From: Chloroflexota bacterium
Lineage (GTDB): Bacteria > Chloroflexota > Dehalococcoidia > Tepidiformales > Tepidiformaceae
DNA length: 10,700 nucleotides
Direction: 5' to 3'
NCBI GenBank assembly: GCA_963169135.1
Contig: CAUJEQ010000224.1
Location: 1-10,700, forward strand
The position numbers and the translations under genes are program-made. The stretch's first letter is position 1, and every line of letters begins with the position of its first letter. The notes under the pieces were generated by a model. It was not told the DNA's origin and did no database searches. It worked only from the letters and a program-made list of their open reading frames with translations. Below, one piece after another: positions 1-5,577 of this stretch.

Positions 1-9
1 CCCCCCGGG

Positions 10-711
10 ATGGCGGCCGACCTGAAGATGTTGGCGCATTGGATTTCCCTGGGCGCCTGTGCAGGAGGCCTGGCCGGGCTGCTCGTTGGAGGCATTGGCG
101 GCCGGATTGCGATGCTCCTGCTTCGGTTCACCTCGGACGACTCGATTCGCGGGCTGGAGAGTGATGACGGCTTCATCATGGGCCGATTCACGCTGGGCGG
201 GACACTCAGCCTCCTCCTGGTCACAACCGTCCTGGGCAGCGTGGGAGGAATCATCGTCGCTGCCGGGCGGCCCTTCTTCGCTCCTGGTTTCGTCCGGATT
301 GGCTGGGCCCTGGCAGCAGGGGCAATCGTTGGAAGCATCATCGTCCGTAGCGACGGCGTTGACTTCACGTTATTAGATCCCAAGGTGCTGGCCATAGGCA
401 TGTTTGTTGGCATTCCAGCCGCCGGAGCCGGTCTGATTACCTGGCTTATGAGTCGCTGGGAGGCATGGTGGTGGACAGATAGGAAGCGGACACTGGTCGC
501 GGCAGTCCCGGGATTGCCTGCCCTCATCGTCTTGCCGCTCGACATCGCGGTTGCGACAGTTGGAATTACATGGGTCTCGGCCCTTCGCATCGAAGGGGTG
601 CGAAGCCTGGGCGGGTGGCTGCCGGTCCGAGTGCTGGCACTTGCCGTGTTCGCCCTGCTCACCGGGTTGGGCGTGGTCGCGCTCGCCAGGGACGTCATTG
701 GTATTCTCTAA
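10..711 (+). CDS. Multi-pass integral membrane protein of unknown function
   Basis: I do not recognise the function. The 233-residue product is strongly hydrophobic, with about five or six likely membrane segments: near residues 11-38, 63-84, 96-111, 126-147, 163-188 and 206-230. A polar loop between the first two segments (about 42-58) carries the acidic motif SDDSIRGLESDDGF, and a shorter loop contains RSDGVDF. Such loops often hold the conserved residues of a membrane family, but no catalytic signature is visible. Only nine bases precede the ATG, so promoter and ribosome site cannot be judged. An ATG at position 28 is an alternative start, and the gene could begin upstream of the window. 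The gene converges on the acetyltransferase gene and their stop codons overlap (708-711), so no room remains for a dedicated terminator. The coding call is well supported by length and composition. Confidence 0.75.
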   Translation: MAADLKMLAHWISLGACAGGLAGLLVGGIGGRIAMLLLRFTSDDSIRGLESDDGFIMGRFTLGGTLSLLLVTTVLGSVGGIIVAAGRPFFAPGFVRIGWALAAGAIVGSIIVRSDGVDFTLLDPKVLAIGMFVGIPAAGAGLITWLMSRWEAWWWTDRKRTLVAAVPGLPALIVLPLDIAVATVGITWVSALRIEGVRSLGGWLPVRVLALAVFALLTGLGVVALARDVIGIL

Positions 712-1292
712 GAGGCGCCGGCCAGTCCATTCGCCGCCCGGGCGAACCTGCGGCCACACATGGTGCAGACCAGCTCATCCGATAGCGGGTGGGCGCACAT
801 GCAGACCCAGCCACGCTGGCGGGCGGGATTCCCGGCGACCAGTGCGTGGTCGAGAACGTCTTTCGTGACAACCGAGCCCGCGGCGACGAGCGCCCAGCGC
901 CCAATGGTGAGCCCGGGAAGGATGACCGAACGCGACCCGATGGCAGCGCCGAACTTTGCGACGGAACCCTGGAGATCCCAGTCGCTGGCGGCCTTCAAGG
1001 TGCCATCGGGATTGATGGCGCGGGGGTAGCGGTCGTTGGTGAACACGACTTGGGGTCCGACGAAGACGCCGTCTTCCAGGGTGTTGCCTTCGTAGACGCA
1101 TGAGTAGTTCTGGACCTTGCAGTTGGCGCCGAGGGACACATCCGCGCCGATGTAGACGCCTTTGCCGATGATGCAGCCGGGACCGATGGTGGCGCGCTCG
1201 CGTACCTGGGCCTGGTGCCAGATGCTGGCGCCGTCGCCGATGGAGGCCTGGTCGCTGACCTCGGCGGTGGGGTGGACGCGGAAGTCGCTCAC
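708..1292 (-). CDS. Left-handed beta-helix N-acetyltransferase, WbpD/WlbB-like
   Basis: Probable acetyl-CoA-dependent N-acetyltransferase acting on an amino group of a nucleotide sugar for surface glycan synthesis. The 194-residue product is built from hexapeptide repeats of the left-handed beta-helix fold (for example IGDGASI, IGPGCIIGKGVYIGADV, IGSRSVILPGLTIG). It contains NYSCVYEGNTLEDGVFVGP and VFTNDRYPRA (about residues 62-92), the region that holds the active site in WbpD/WlbB enzymes, and ends the helix with AGNPARQRGWVC. A C-terminal tail has C164xC166 and C176xxC179, a likely zinc-binding knuckle also common in this family. The start is GTG at 1292, inside a GTGA overlap with the dehydratase stop, which points to coupled translation. 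A weak purine-rich site, GGGGAG, lies about 11 bases upstream. It is the last gene of the glycan operon. The exact sugar substrate cannot be read from sequence. Confidence 0.88.
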   Translation of the reverse strand: MSDFRVHPTAEVSDQASIGDGASIWHQAQVRERATIGPGCIIGKGVYIGADVSLGANCKVQNYSCVYEGNTLEDGVFVGPQVVFTNDRYPRAINPDGTLKAASDWDLQGSVAKFGAAIGSRSVILPGLTIGRWALVAAGSVVTKDVLDHALVAGNPARQRGWVCMCAHPLSDELVCTMCGRRFARAANGLAGAS

Positions 1293-3208
1293 GTGCTCGC
1301 GGGCTCCCCGGCGGGGTCAGCTTCCGGTACCCCGGTGGAGACATCGTCGCCATTGTTCGAGTACTTGCGAGCGACCAGGTGGATGCGGCGGCGCAGCTCC
1401 TCCGGATCCTGCCGAAGCACGGTTTCGACCTCCGCGATGAGGCGGAGGATCTCGGCCTCGGCAACTTCGGCCGAGGCGGTGAGGCGCATGACCTTCGGGT
1501 GTTCAGTCGGCTCGACCTTTTCGAAGTCGGCCACAAGTTCCTCGCGCAGTTTTTCGCCGGGTCGCGTCCCGGTGAAGATCACCTCAATGTCATCACCGGG
1601 CCGGAGGCCACGCAGGCGAATCATGCGTTCGGCCAGTTCGAGCATGTTGATTTCCTGGCCCATGTCGAGCATGTAGATGTTGCCTCGGCCGCCGAAGGTC
1701 CCCGCCTGGATGACGAGGCTGACAGCCTCGGGGATGCTGATGAAGTAGCGCATCATGTCGGGGTGGGTGACCGTGACGGGGCCCCCGCGTTCGATCTGTT
1801 TCAGGAAGGTGAGCGGGGCTGATCCACGGCTACCCATGACGTTGCCGAAGCGGACGGCCACGAACCTGGTGCGCTCGCTGTGGCGGGAAAGCGCGAGCAC
1901 GAGCAGTTCGGCGATCCGCTTGGTCGCACCCATGATGCTGGTGGGACGCACGGCTTTGTCAGTCGAGATGAGGACGAAGGTGCCAGTTTGGAACTTGCGG
2001 GCGGCCGCGGCGACGTTGAGCGTGCCGAGGACGTTGGCGCGGAAGGCTTCGTCCGGGTTGGACTCGAGCATTGGTACGTGTTTGTAGGCGGCGGCGTGAT
2101 AAACGAGTTGCGGGCGCACCTGGTTGAAGATGTCCTCCATCTTGCGGGCATCCACGACGTTCGCGGGCCAAAGCTTGATAGTGGTCTGGCTTGAAACACC
2201 CCGGAGTTCGGCGGCGAGGTCGAACAAGCCGCTTTCGTTGTTGTCGAGGAGGTGCAGTTCGAGGGGCTCGAACGTGGCGACCTGGCGCGAGAGTTCGGAA
2301 CCGATGGAGCCCGCGGCCCCGGTGACAAGCACGACGCGGTCCTTCACCGACTTGCTGCATGCGGCGTAGTCGATTTGGACGGGTTCGCGGCCAAGGAGGT
2401 CATCGAGGGTGACCTCGCGGAGGGCGTCGTTGGTGTGACCGCTGGAGATCCAACGTTCGACGCCCGGGACGATGCGGACCGGGACAGCGTTCGACTGGCA
2501 GATGCCGACAATAGAACGGATCACCTGCCCGGAAGCCCGCGGGATGGCGATGGCGACGGCGTCGACGGAGTGCTCGCCGATCTGCAGTTCGAGTTCGGTA
2601 ACGGGTCCGAAAACGCGCAGGCCGTGCATGCGGCGGTTCTGCTTGCGGGGATCGTCGTCGAGGTATCCAATCGGCTGATAGTTGAGGCCCGGGCTGTTTT
2701 GGAGTTCGCGCGCGAGGGCCTGGCCCGTGTGACCGGCGCCGATGATGAGCAGGCGTTGGGAGGCGACCGCCGCCCTGGGGAGCCGCGTGAGCAAGCGGCT
2801 GCGCATCTTGACGAAGGCCATGCCCGGGAAGATGAGTTCACCCGCAATGAGGATTACGGAGAGCGGCAGGTCGCGCTCCTTCACCCAGAAGTTCACGCCA
2901 AAGAGGAGGGCCGTGGATACGAGCACGGGAAGGAAGAGGTTCAAGATGTCGCCGAGGCTGCCGTAGGTCCACACCGTTCGATAGACGCCGAAGACGACGT
3001 TCGCGGCGATGTAGACGAGGGCGAGGAGGGGGAAGACACGGAGGACGAATTCGAGGTTCTGGTGGGGGACCTCGGCGTCGAAGCGGAGCATCAATGCAGC
3101 TGCGTAGGCGAGCGCAATAACGAGGACGTCGAGGACCATGGCGCCCGCGGTGCGCGCGTTGTCTCCGCTAAAGAGCCGCCCGGCGAGGGAAGGGTGTGGG
3201 GCAGTCAT
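1289..3208 (-). CDS. Membrane-bound NDP-sugar 4,6-dehydratase, WbpM/CapD/PglF-type
   Basis: This family dehydrates UDP-GlcNAc or a related sugar to the 4-keto-6-deoxy intermediate used for amino-deoxy sugars in capsule, O-antigen or glycoprotein glycans. The 639 residues match the long form of the family (about 600-665). There are four N-terminal membrane helices (about 22-41, 56-76, 88-107, 114-133). A first nucleotide-binding fold follows with IIGAGHTGQAL (155-165). The C-terminal extended-SDR domain has TGAAGSIGSEL (296-306), HAAAYKHVPMLE (371-382), STDKAV (415-420) and RFGNVMGSRGS (453-463). The catalytic Tyr of ordinary SDRs is replaced by Met in M426-xxx-K430, as is typical of WbpM-like dehydratases. 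The family ending motif GTRPGEKLREEL is present near 547-558. The ATG at 3208 overlaps the upstream stop as ATGA, with AGGGGA about 11 bases before it. The gene is the middle member of the operon. Confidence 0.95.
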   Translation of the reverse strand: MTAPHPSLAGRLFSGDNARTAGAMVLDVLVIALAYAAALMLRFDAEVPHQNLEFVLRVFPLLALVYIAANVVFGVYRTVWTYGSLGDILNLFLPVLVSTALLFGVNFWVKERDLPLSVILIAGELIFPGMAFVKMRSRLLTRLPRAAVASQRLLIIGAGHTGQALARELQNSPGLNYQPIGYLDDDPRKQNRRMHGLRVFGPVTELELQIGEHSVDAVAIAIPRASGQVIRSIVGICQSNAVPVRIVPGVERWISSGHTNDALREVTLDDLLGREPVQIDYAACSKSVKDRVVLVTGAAGSIGSELSRQVATFEPLELHLLDNNESGLFDLAAELRGVSSQTTIKLWPANVVDARKMEDIFNQVRPQLVYHAAAYKHVPMLESNPDEAFRANVLGTLNVAAAARKFQTGTFVLISTDKAVRPTSIMGATKRIAELLVLALSRHSERTRFVAVRFGNVMGSRGSAPLTFLKQIERGGPVTVTHPDMMRYFISIPEAVSLVIQAGTFGGRGNIYMLDMGQEINMLELAERMIRLRGLRPGDDIEVIFTGTRPGEKLREELVADFEKVEPTEHPKVMRLTASAEVAEAEILRLIAEVETVLRQDPEELRRRIHLVARKYSNNGDDVSTGVPEADPAGEPAST

Positions 3209-3798
3209 CTCGCGCCACTTCCCCTGGCCACCCGGAAGATCGTGCGGAGGAGAATGCTGAGGTCGGTCAGCACCGAGTGGTTATCCACGTAGCGAAGATC
3301 GTAGGTAGCGGTTTCGTCATAGGTCAAATCCGAACGGCCGTTGACCTGGGCCAGGCCCGCGATGCCGGGGCGGACATCGTGGCGCCGATGGTACTCGGGC
3401 GGGTACTGGACGACGATCTCCGGGATCTCCGGGCGGGGGCCGACGAGCGACATATCACCCCTCAGGACATTGAAGAGGTTCGGGAGCTCATCCAGCGAAG
3501 TCTTTCGGGCGAACGCACCGATGCGGGTAATGCGGGGGTTGGGCTGGTCCGGCGGGGCGAAGACGAACGTCTTGAAGTCCTCGACATGGTAGTGATCTTC
3601 CTCACCCGGGAGCGGGTGGCGCATTGTCCGGAGCTTGACCATGGTGAACGGCCGACCGTTGAGCCCTATGCGTTGCTGGAGAAAGAACGGGTTGCCGCGC
3701 AGTTCGGCTGCGAGTACGGCAGCGGTGACCAGCATCAGGGCCAGCCATACCGGGGCGGTTACGAGCGTCAGTGCGACGTCCATGATGCGCTTGGACAC
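3205..3798 (-). CDS. Polyprenyl-phosphate sugar-1-phosphate transferase (PglC-like)
   Basis: Bacterial sugar transferase that starts glycan assembly by moving a sugar-1-phosphate from a UDP-sugar to a polyprenyl phosphate at the membrane. With the GTG start at 3798 the product is 197 residues, the size of the short, single-hairpin (monotopic) PglC class without extra N-terminal helices. It begins with a short basic stretch and one hydrophobic segment (about 6-32), followed by FFLQQRIGLNGRPFTMVKLRTM-type family sequence. The catalytic Asp-Glu pair lies in LDELPNLFNVLRGDMSLVGP (D103, E104), with GPRPE (120-124) and RPGIAGLAQVNGR (143-155) after it. The reading frame stays open upstream to 4101, but that part is rich in His, Gln and Pro, does not look like this family, and lies over the divergent gene. 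GTG 3798 also fits the TACTCT promoter hexamer 7 bases before it. First gene of the glycan operon. Confidence 0.93.
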   Translation of the reverse strand: MSKRIMDVALTLVTAPVWLALMLVTAAVLAAELRGNPFFLQQRIGLNGRPFTMVKLRTMRHPLPGEEDHYHVEDFKTFVFAPPDQPNPRITRIGAFARKTSLDELPNLFNVLRGDMSLVGPRPEIPEIVVQYPPEYHRRHDVRPGIAGLAQVNGRSDLTYDETATYDLRYVDNHSVLTDLSILLRTIFRVARGSGAR

Positions 3799-3805
3799 GG
3801 AAACG

Positions 3806-3811
3806 AGAGTA
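3806..3811 (-). promoter_or_regulatory. Candidate -10 (TACTCT) of leaderless glycan operon
   Basis: On the minus strand TACTCT (TANNNT form) ends 7 bases before the GTG of the sugar transferase, which would place the transcription start on or next to the start codon. TTCGCC lies 17 bases further upstream as a weak -35 match. No Shine-Dalgarno sequence is present before the GTG, as expected for a leaderless message. It was inferred from sequence only, but the spacing agrees with two other genes in the window. Confidence 0.5.
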
Positions 3812-3841
3812 GCGGGCCGGGGCGCTATGGCGAAGGTGGCT

Positions 3842-3872
3842 GAACGTTTTCTGGGGCTGTGCAGCAACGTTC
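3842..3872. repeat. Inverted repeat GAACGTT-N17-AACGTTC between divergent promoters
   Basis: GAACGTT at 3842-3848 and its exact reverse complement AACGTTC at 3866-3872 are separated by 17 bases. The core AACGTT is itself palindromic, so this is a pair of identical sites 23 bases apart. The centre (about 3857) lies nearly midway between the two predicted divergent transcription starts (about 59 and 56 bases away). It could be a shared operator for the glycan operon and the membrane winged-helix gene. A chance repeat is also possible, and no regulator is identified. Confidence 0.3.
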
Positions 3873-3900
3873 CGGCGGTCCGGATGGGCTGGCGACGTGG

Positions 3901-3906
3901 TAGGTT
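3901..3906 (+). promoter_or_regulatory. Candidate -10 (TAGGTT) of leaderless winged-helix gene
   Basis: TAGGTT matches the TANNNT form and is followed by 6 bases and then GTG at 3913. This would put the first transcribed base on the start codon. No clear -35 is seen at the usual distance and there is no Shine-Dalgarno site. The placement favours the second of two adjacent GTG codons (3913 rather than 3910) as the start. Confidence 0.45.
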
Positions 3907-3912
3907 TGGGTG

Positions 3913-4311
3913 GTGGAGAGACTGTGGACCGGGCTCGTCATCGGCATCGTCGTGTTCTTCTGGGCGATGACCGTTATGTCGTTGGCTGTGTTCGTTGTGC
4001 CGGAGCGCGGGGGCGGGATCCTGAGCGCACTGGCGATTGCCGGCGGATTCGTGGCACCAGCCATGTTGCTGGTCTTGCTCTTGAATGGGCCTGGCTGGCA
4101 ACGCATCGGCGAGACCCCGGCGCGGCGGCGGGAGCGCGAACTCTTCCTGGCCCTCCGATCGCAGGGGACGCTGACGGCCGAGACGCTGGCTTTGCGCTCA
4201 TCGCTGACGGTGGAGGAGGCGGAGACACTGCTGGAGAACCTGGCCGAATCAGGGCACCTTGAAGTGGTGGGAGCCGGGATGGCCCGGATCTACCGCACTC
4301 CGGAACGGTAG
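3913..4311 (+). CDS. Two-helix membrane protein with C-terminal winged-helix-like domain
   Basis: I recognise the architecture but not a named family. The 132-residue product has two membrane segments (about 5-29 and 36-58), joined by a short loop containing PERGGG. An Arg-rich linker follows (ETPARRRERE, about 67-76), consistent with a cytoplasmic C-terminus. The C-terminal 55 residues have the pattern of a small winged helix: a helix at RERELFLALRSQ, a turn GTLTAETLALRSSLTVEEAETL with two more helices, then ESGHLEVV and ARIYRT as the wing strands. Possible roles are membrane-tethered DNA binding or protein-protein contact, and neither is shown. It is transcribed away from the glycan operon and converges on ispF with a 4-base gap. 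GTG at 3910 is an alternative start that would add one residue. No Shine-Dalgarno site is seen. Confidence 0.8.
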   Translation: MERLWTGLVIGIVVFFWAMTVMSLAVFVVPERGGGILSALAIAGGFVAPAMLLVLLLNGPGWQRIGETPARRRERELFLALRSQGTLTAETLALRSSLTVEEAETLLENLAESGHLEVVGAGMARIYRTPER

Positions 4312-4315
4312 CTGC

Positions 4316-4789
4316 TCAGGCTTCGAGGAGGACGACGGCGATGGCAGCCATCGCCTCTCCGCGGCCCACGGCGCCCAGACCCTCGGCGGTCTTGGCTTTC
4401 ACGCTTACCTGGCCGGGTTCGAGGGCGGCAATCCCGGCGATGCGCTCGCGAATGTGCGTTATGTAGGGCGCGAGCTTCGGGCGTTCGGTCCTCACGGTGG
4501 CATCGATGTTCGCGACCTCCCAACCGGCAGAGCGTGCGAGTTCGAGCGCCTTGCGCAGGAAGTCGGCGCTATCGGCGTGGGCGTAGCGAGGATCGTTCGG
4601 GGGAAAGTAGTGGCCAATATCTCCGAGTGCAGCCGCACCGAGGACCGCGTCGGTGATGGCGTGGAGCAGTACATCAGCGTCACTGTGGCCGCTGAGACCG
4701 GGGCCTTCCTCGATGATGACGCCGCCGAGGATAAGCGGGCGGGCGTCGTCGATCCGGTGGAGGTCTTCGCCAATACCGACGCGCATCAT
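4316..4789 (-). CDS. ispF: 2-C-methyl-D-erythritol 2,4-cyclodiphosphate synthase
   Basis: Cytoplasmic enzyme of the MEP isoprenoid pathway. It cyclises CDP-methylerythritol 2-phosphate to methylerythritol 2,4-cyclodiphosphate, releasing CMP. The 157 residues match the usual length of this trimeric enzyme. Metal ligands are visible as D9 and H11 in GIGEDLHRI and H43 in SGHSDADVLLHAITDA (33-48). Other family blocks are ALGDIGHYFPPNDPRY (54-69) and VKAKTAEGLGAVGRGEAMAA (130-149). The residue before the metal-binding Asp is Glu where Tyr or Phe is more usual, a position that varies and is probably not important. The start ATG at 4789 overlaps the ispD stop as ATGA. A second ATG follows immediately at 4786 and could be used instead. 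Co-transcription with ispD fits the pathway, although the intervening step (ispE) is not in this window. Confidence 0.97.
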   Translation of the reverse strand: MMRVGIGEDLHRIDDARPLILGGVIIEEGPGLSGHSDADVLLHAITDAVLGAAALGDIGHYFPPNDPRYAHADSADFLRKALELARSAGWEVANIDATVRTERPKLAPYITHIRERIAGIAALEPGQVSVKAKTAEGLGAVGRGEAMAAIAVVLLEA

Positions 4790-5460
4790 CGCGCGACCCC
4801 GCGGGCCCGGAGGATGGCCGCGGCAACTTCCAGGTCATGCGGGCGGGTGATCTTGATGTTCTCAGGGCTGCCTTCGGCAACGGCGCACTCGAGCCCGAGG
4901 CGGCTGAGCATCGCGGCGTCGTCGGTCTCGTCGTTGTCGCTCATTCGGGCGGCATCGAGCCAGGCGGAGCGGAGCACGACCTGGGGCGTCTGGGCGGCCC
5001 AGAGGCTGGAACGGTCGGGATGCCCGGCGACCACACCGTTGCGGACGACCTTGATAGTGTCGGTGACGGGAATGGCAGCGATGGCCCCGGGGCGGCCCTG
5101 GGCGGCTGCGAGGATGCGCTGGACGAGATCGGTGGTGATCAACGGGCGGGCACCATCGTGGATCGCGACGTAGCGAGCGGTGCAGTGGCGGAGACCCGCC
5201 TCCACGCTATCGCGCCGGCGTTCCCCACCGGGAACCACACGAAAGCAGGCTTTCGAGCACCAGGTTTCCGCCATGGTGGTCACTTCGGCGACGCGTCCTG
5301 GTGCGGTGACGATGACCAGGCAGCCGAGACCGGGTAGGGACTCGAAGAGCGTCATCGACCAGCCGAGCACCGGCCGTCCGCACAGGTCTACCGAGAGCTT
5401 GTCGGTGGCGCCGAAGCGGGTTGAGGAACCGGCCGCAACGATGACGGCGTCGAAATCCAT
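4786..5460 (-). CDS. ispD: 2-C-methyl-D-erythritol 4-phosphate cytidylyltransferase
   Basis: MEP pathway enzyme that joins CTP and methylerythritol 4-phosphate to make CDP-methylerythritol. The 224 residues match the family length. The N-terminal nucleotide-binding loop is VAAGSSTRFGATDK (8-21), with R15 and K21 in the places of the catalytic Arg and Lys. Next come VPGGERRRDSVEAGL (76-90), AIHDGARPLI (99-108), AAIPVTDTIK (128-137, substrate-contacting Thr-Ile-Lys), AAQTPQV (155-161), TDDAAMLS (179-186) and ENIKITRPHDL (200-210), whose Lys is the second conserved substrate-binding Lys. It is separate from ispF and not fused to it, but overlaps it by four bases. The ATG at 5460 has no Shine-Dalgarno site. 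A TAGCGT hexamer 6 bases upstream suggests a leaderless message. It is divergent from the radical SAM gene. Confidence 0.97.
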   Translation of the reverse strand: MDFDAVIVAAGSSTRFGATDKLSVDLCGRPVLGWSMTLFESLPGLGCLVIVTAPGRVAEVTTMAETWCSKACFRVVPGGERRRDSVEAGLRHCTARYVAIHDGARPLITTDLVQRILAAAQGRPGAIAAIPVTDTIKVVRNGVVAGHPDRSSLWAAQTPQVVLRSAWLDAARMSDNDETDDAAMLSRLGLECAVAEGSPENIKITRPHDLEVAAAILRARGVAR

Positions 5461-5466
5461 GAGGGC

Positions 5467-5472
5467 ACGCTA
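5467..5472 (-). promoter_or_regulatory. Candidate -10 (TAGCGT) of leaderless ispDF operon
   Basis: On the minus strand TAGCGT (TANNNT form) is followed by 6 bases (GCCCTC) and then the ispD ATG, so transcription would begin at the start codon itself. No good -35 hexamer is seen 16-18 bases upstream, and no Shine-Dalgarno site precedes the ATG. The spacing is the same as for the winged-helix gene. Confidence 0.45.
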
Positions 5473-5496
5473 CCACCAGGCGGAATTGCGCTGTAG

Positions 5497-5525
5497 TTCG
5501 ATACTTCGGATTCGCCTGCTACCAT
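5497..5525 (+). promoter_or_regulatory. Weak candidate promoter of radical SAM gene
   Basis: TTCGAT (5497-5502), a 17-base spacer and TACCAT (5520-5525) make a weak -35/-10 pair. The start would be near 5532, giving a leader of about 40 bases that carries the Shine-Dalgarno site. The match to consensus is poor and this is one of several possible readings of the 113-base gap between ispD and the radical SAM gene. Confidence 0.25.
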
Positions 5526-5577
5526 GGATATTCGCCCCGCCGGAGTTCTCACCTGCCGGCCAGGAGGAATCCCATGA
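5524..5577 (+). CDS. Possible 17-codon upstream leader ORF
   Basis: An ATG at 5524 opens a 17-codon frame (MDIRPAGVLTCRPGGIP) whose TGA overlaps the radical SAM start as ATGA. This arrangement could couple translation of the two. There is no Shine-Dalgarno site before it and no TANNNT hexamer at the right distance. If TACCAT at 5520 is the -10, this ATG would not be transcribed. Chance occurrence is quite possible in GC-rich DNA, so I regard it as a weak candidate. Confidence 0.15.
   Translation: MDIRPAGVLTCRPGGIP
5562..5567 (+). promoter_or_regulatory. Strong Shine-Dalgarno site (AGGAGG) for radical SAM gene
   Basis: A perfect AGGAGG ends 6 bases before the ATG at 5574 and fixes that start. 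It contrasts with the other three visible leading genes, which lack such a site. Confidence 0.9.

Noticed and set aside
730..746. Hairpin TTCGCC-GCCCG-GGCGAA as a terminator for the first gene
   Set aside because: It lies inside the acetyltransferase coding sequence, has only a 6-pair stem and no T-run follows on either strand.
775..1536. Minus-strand frame of 253 codons across the dehydratase/acetyltransferase junction
   Set aside because: It is an Arg/Pro-rich frame overlapping two well-supported genes, with no family resemblance.
2252..3292. Long plus-strand frame of 346 codons
   Set aside because: It is antisense to the 4,6-dehydratase, very rich in Asp, Glu, Gly and Val, and has no domain pattern. 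It is a shadow frame of GC-rich coding DNA.
3799..4101. N-terminal extension of the sugar transferase frame up to an ATG at 4101
   Set aside because: The extension is rich in His, Gln, Asn and Pro, does not resemble the family and overlaps the divergent winged-helix gene. The GTG at 3798 gives a normal-length PglC-like protein.
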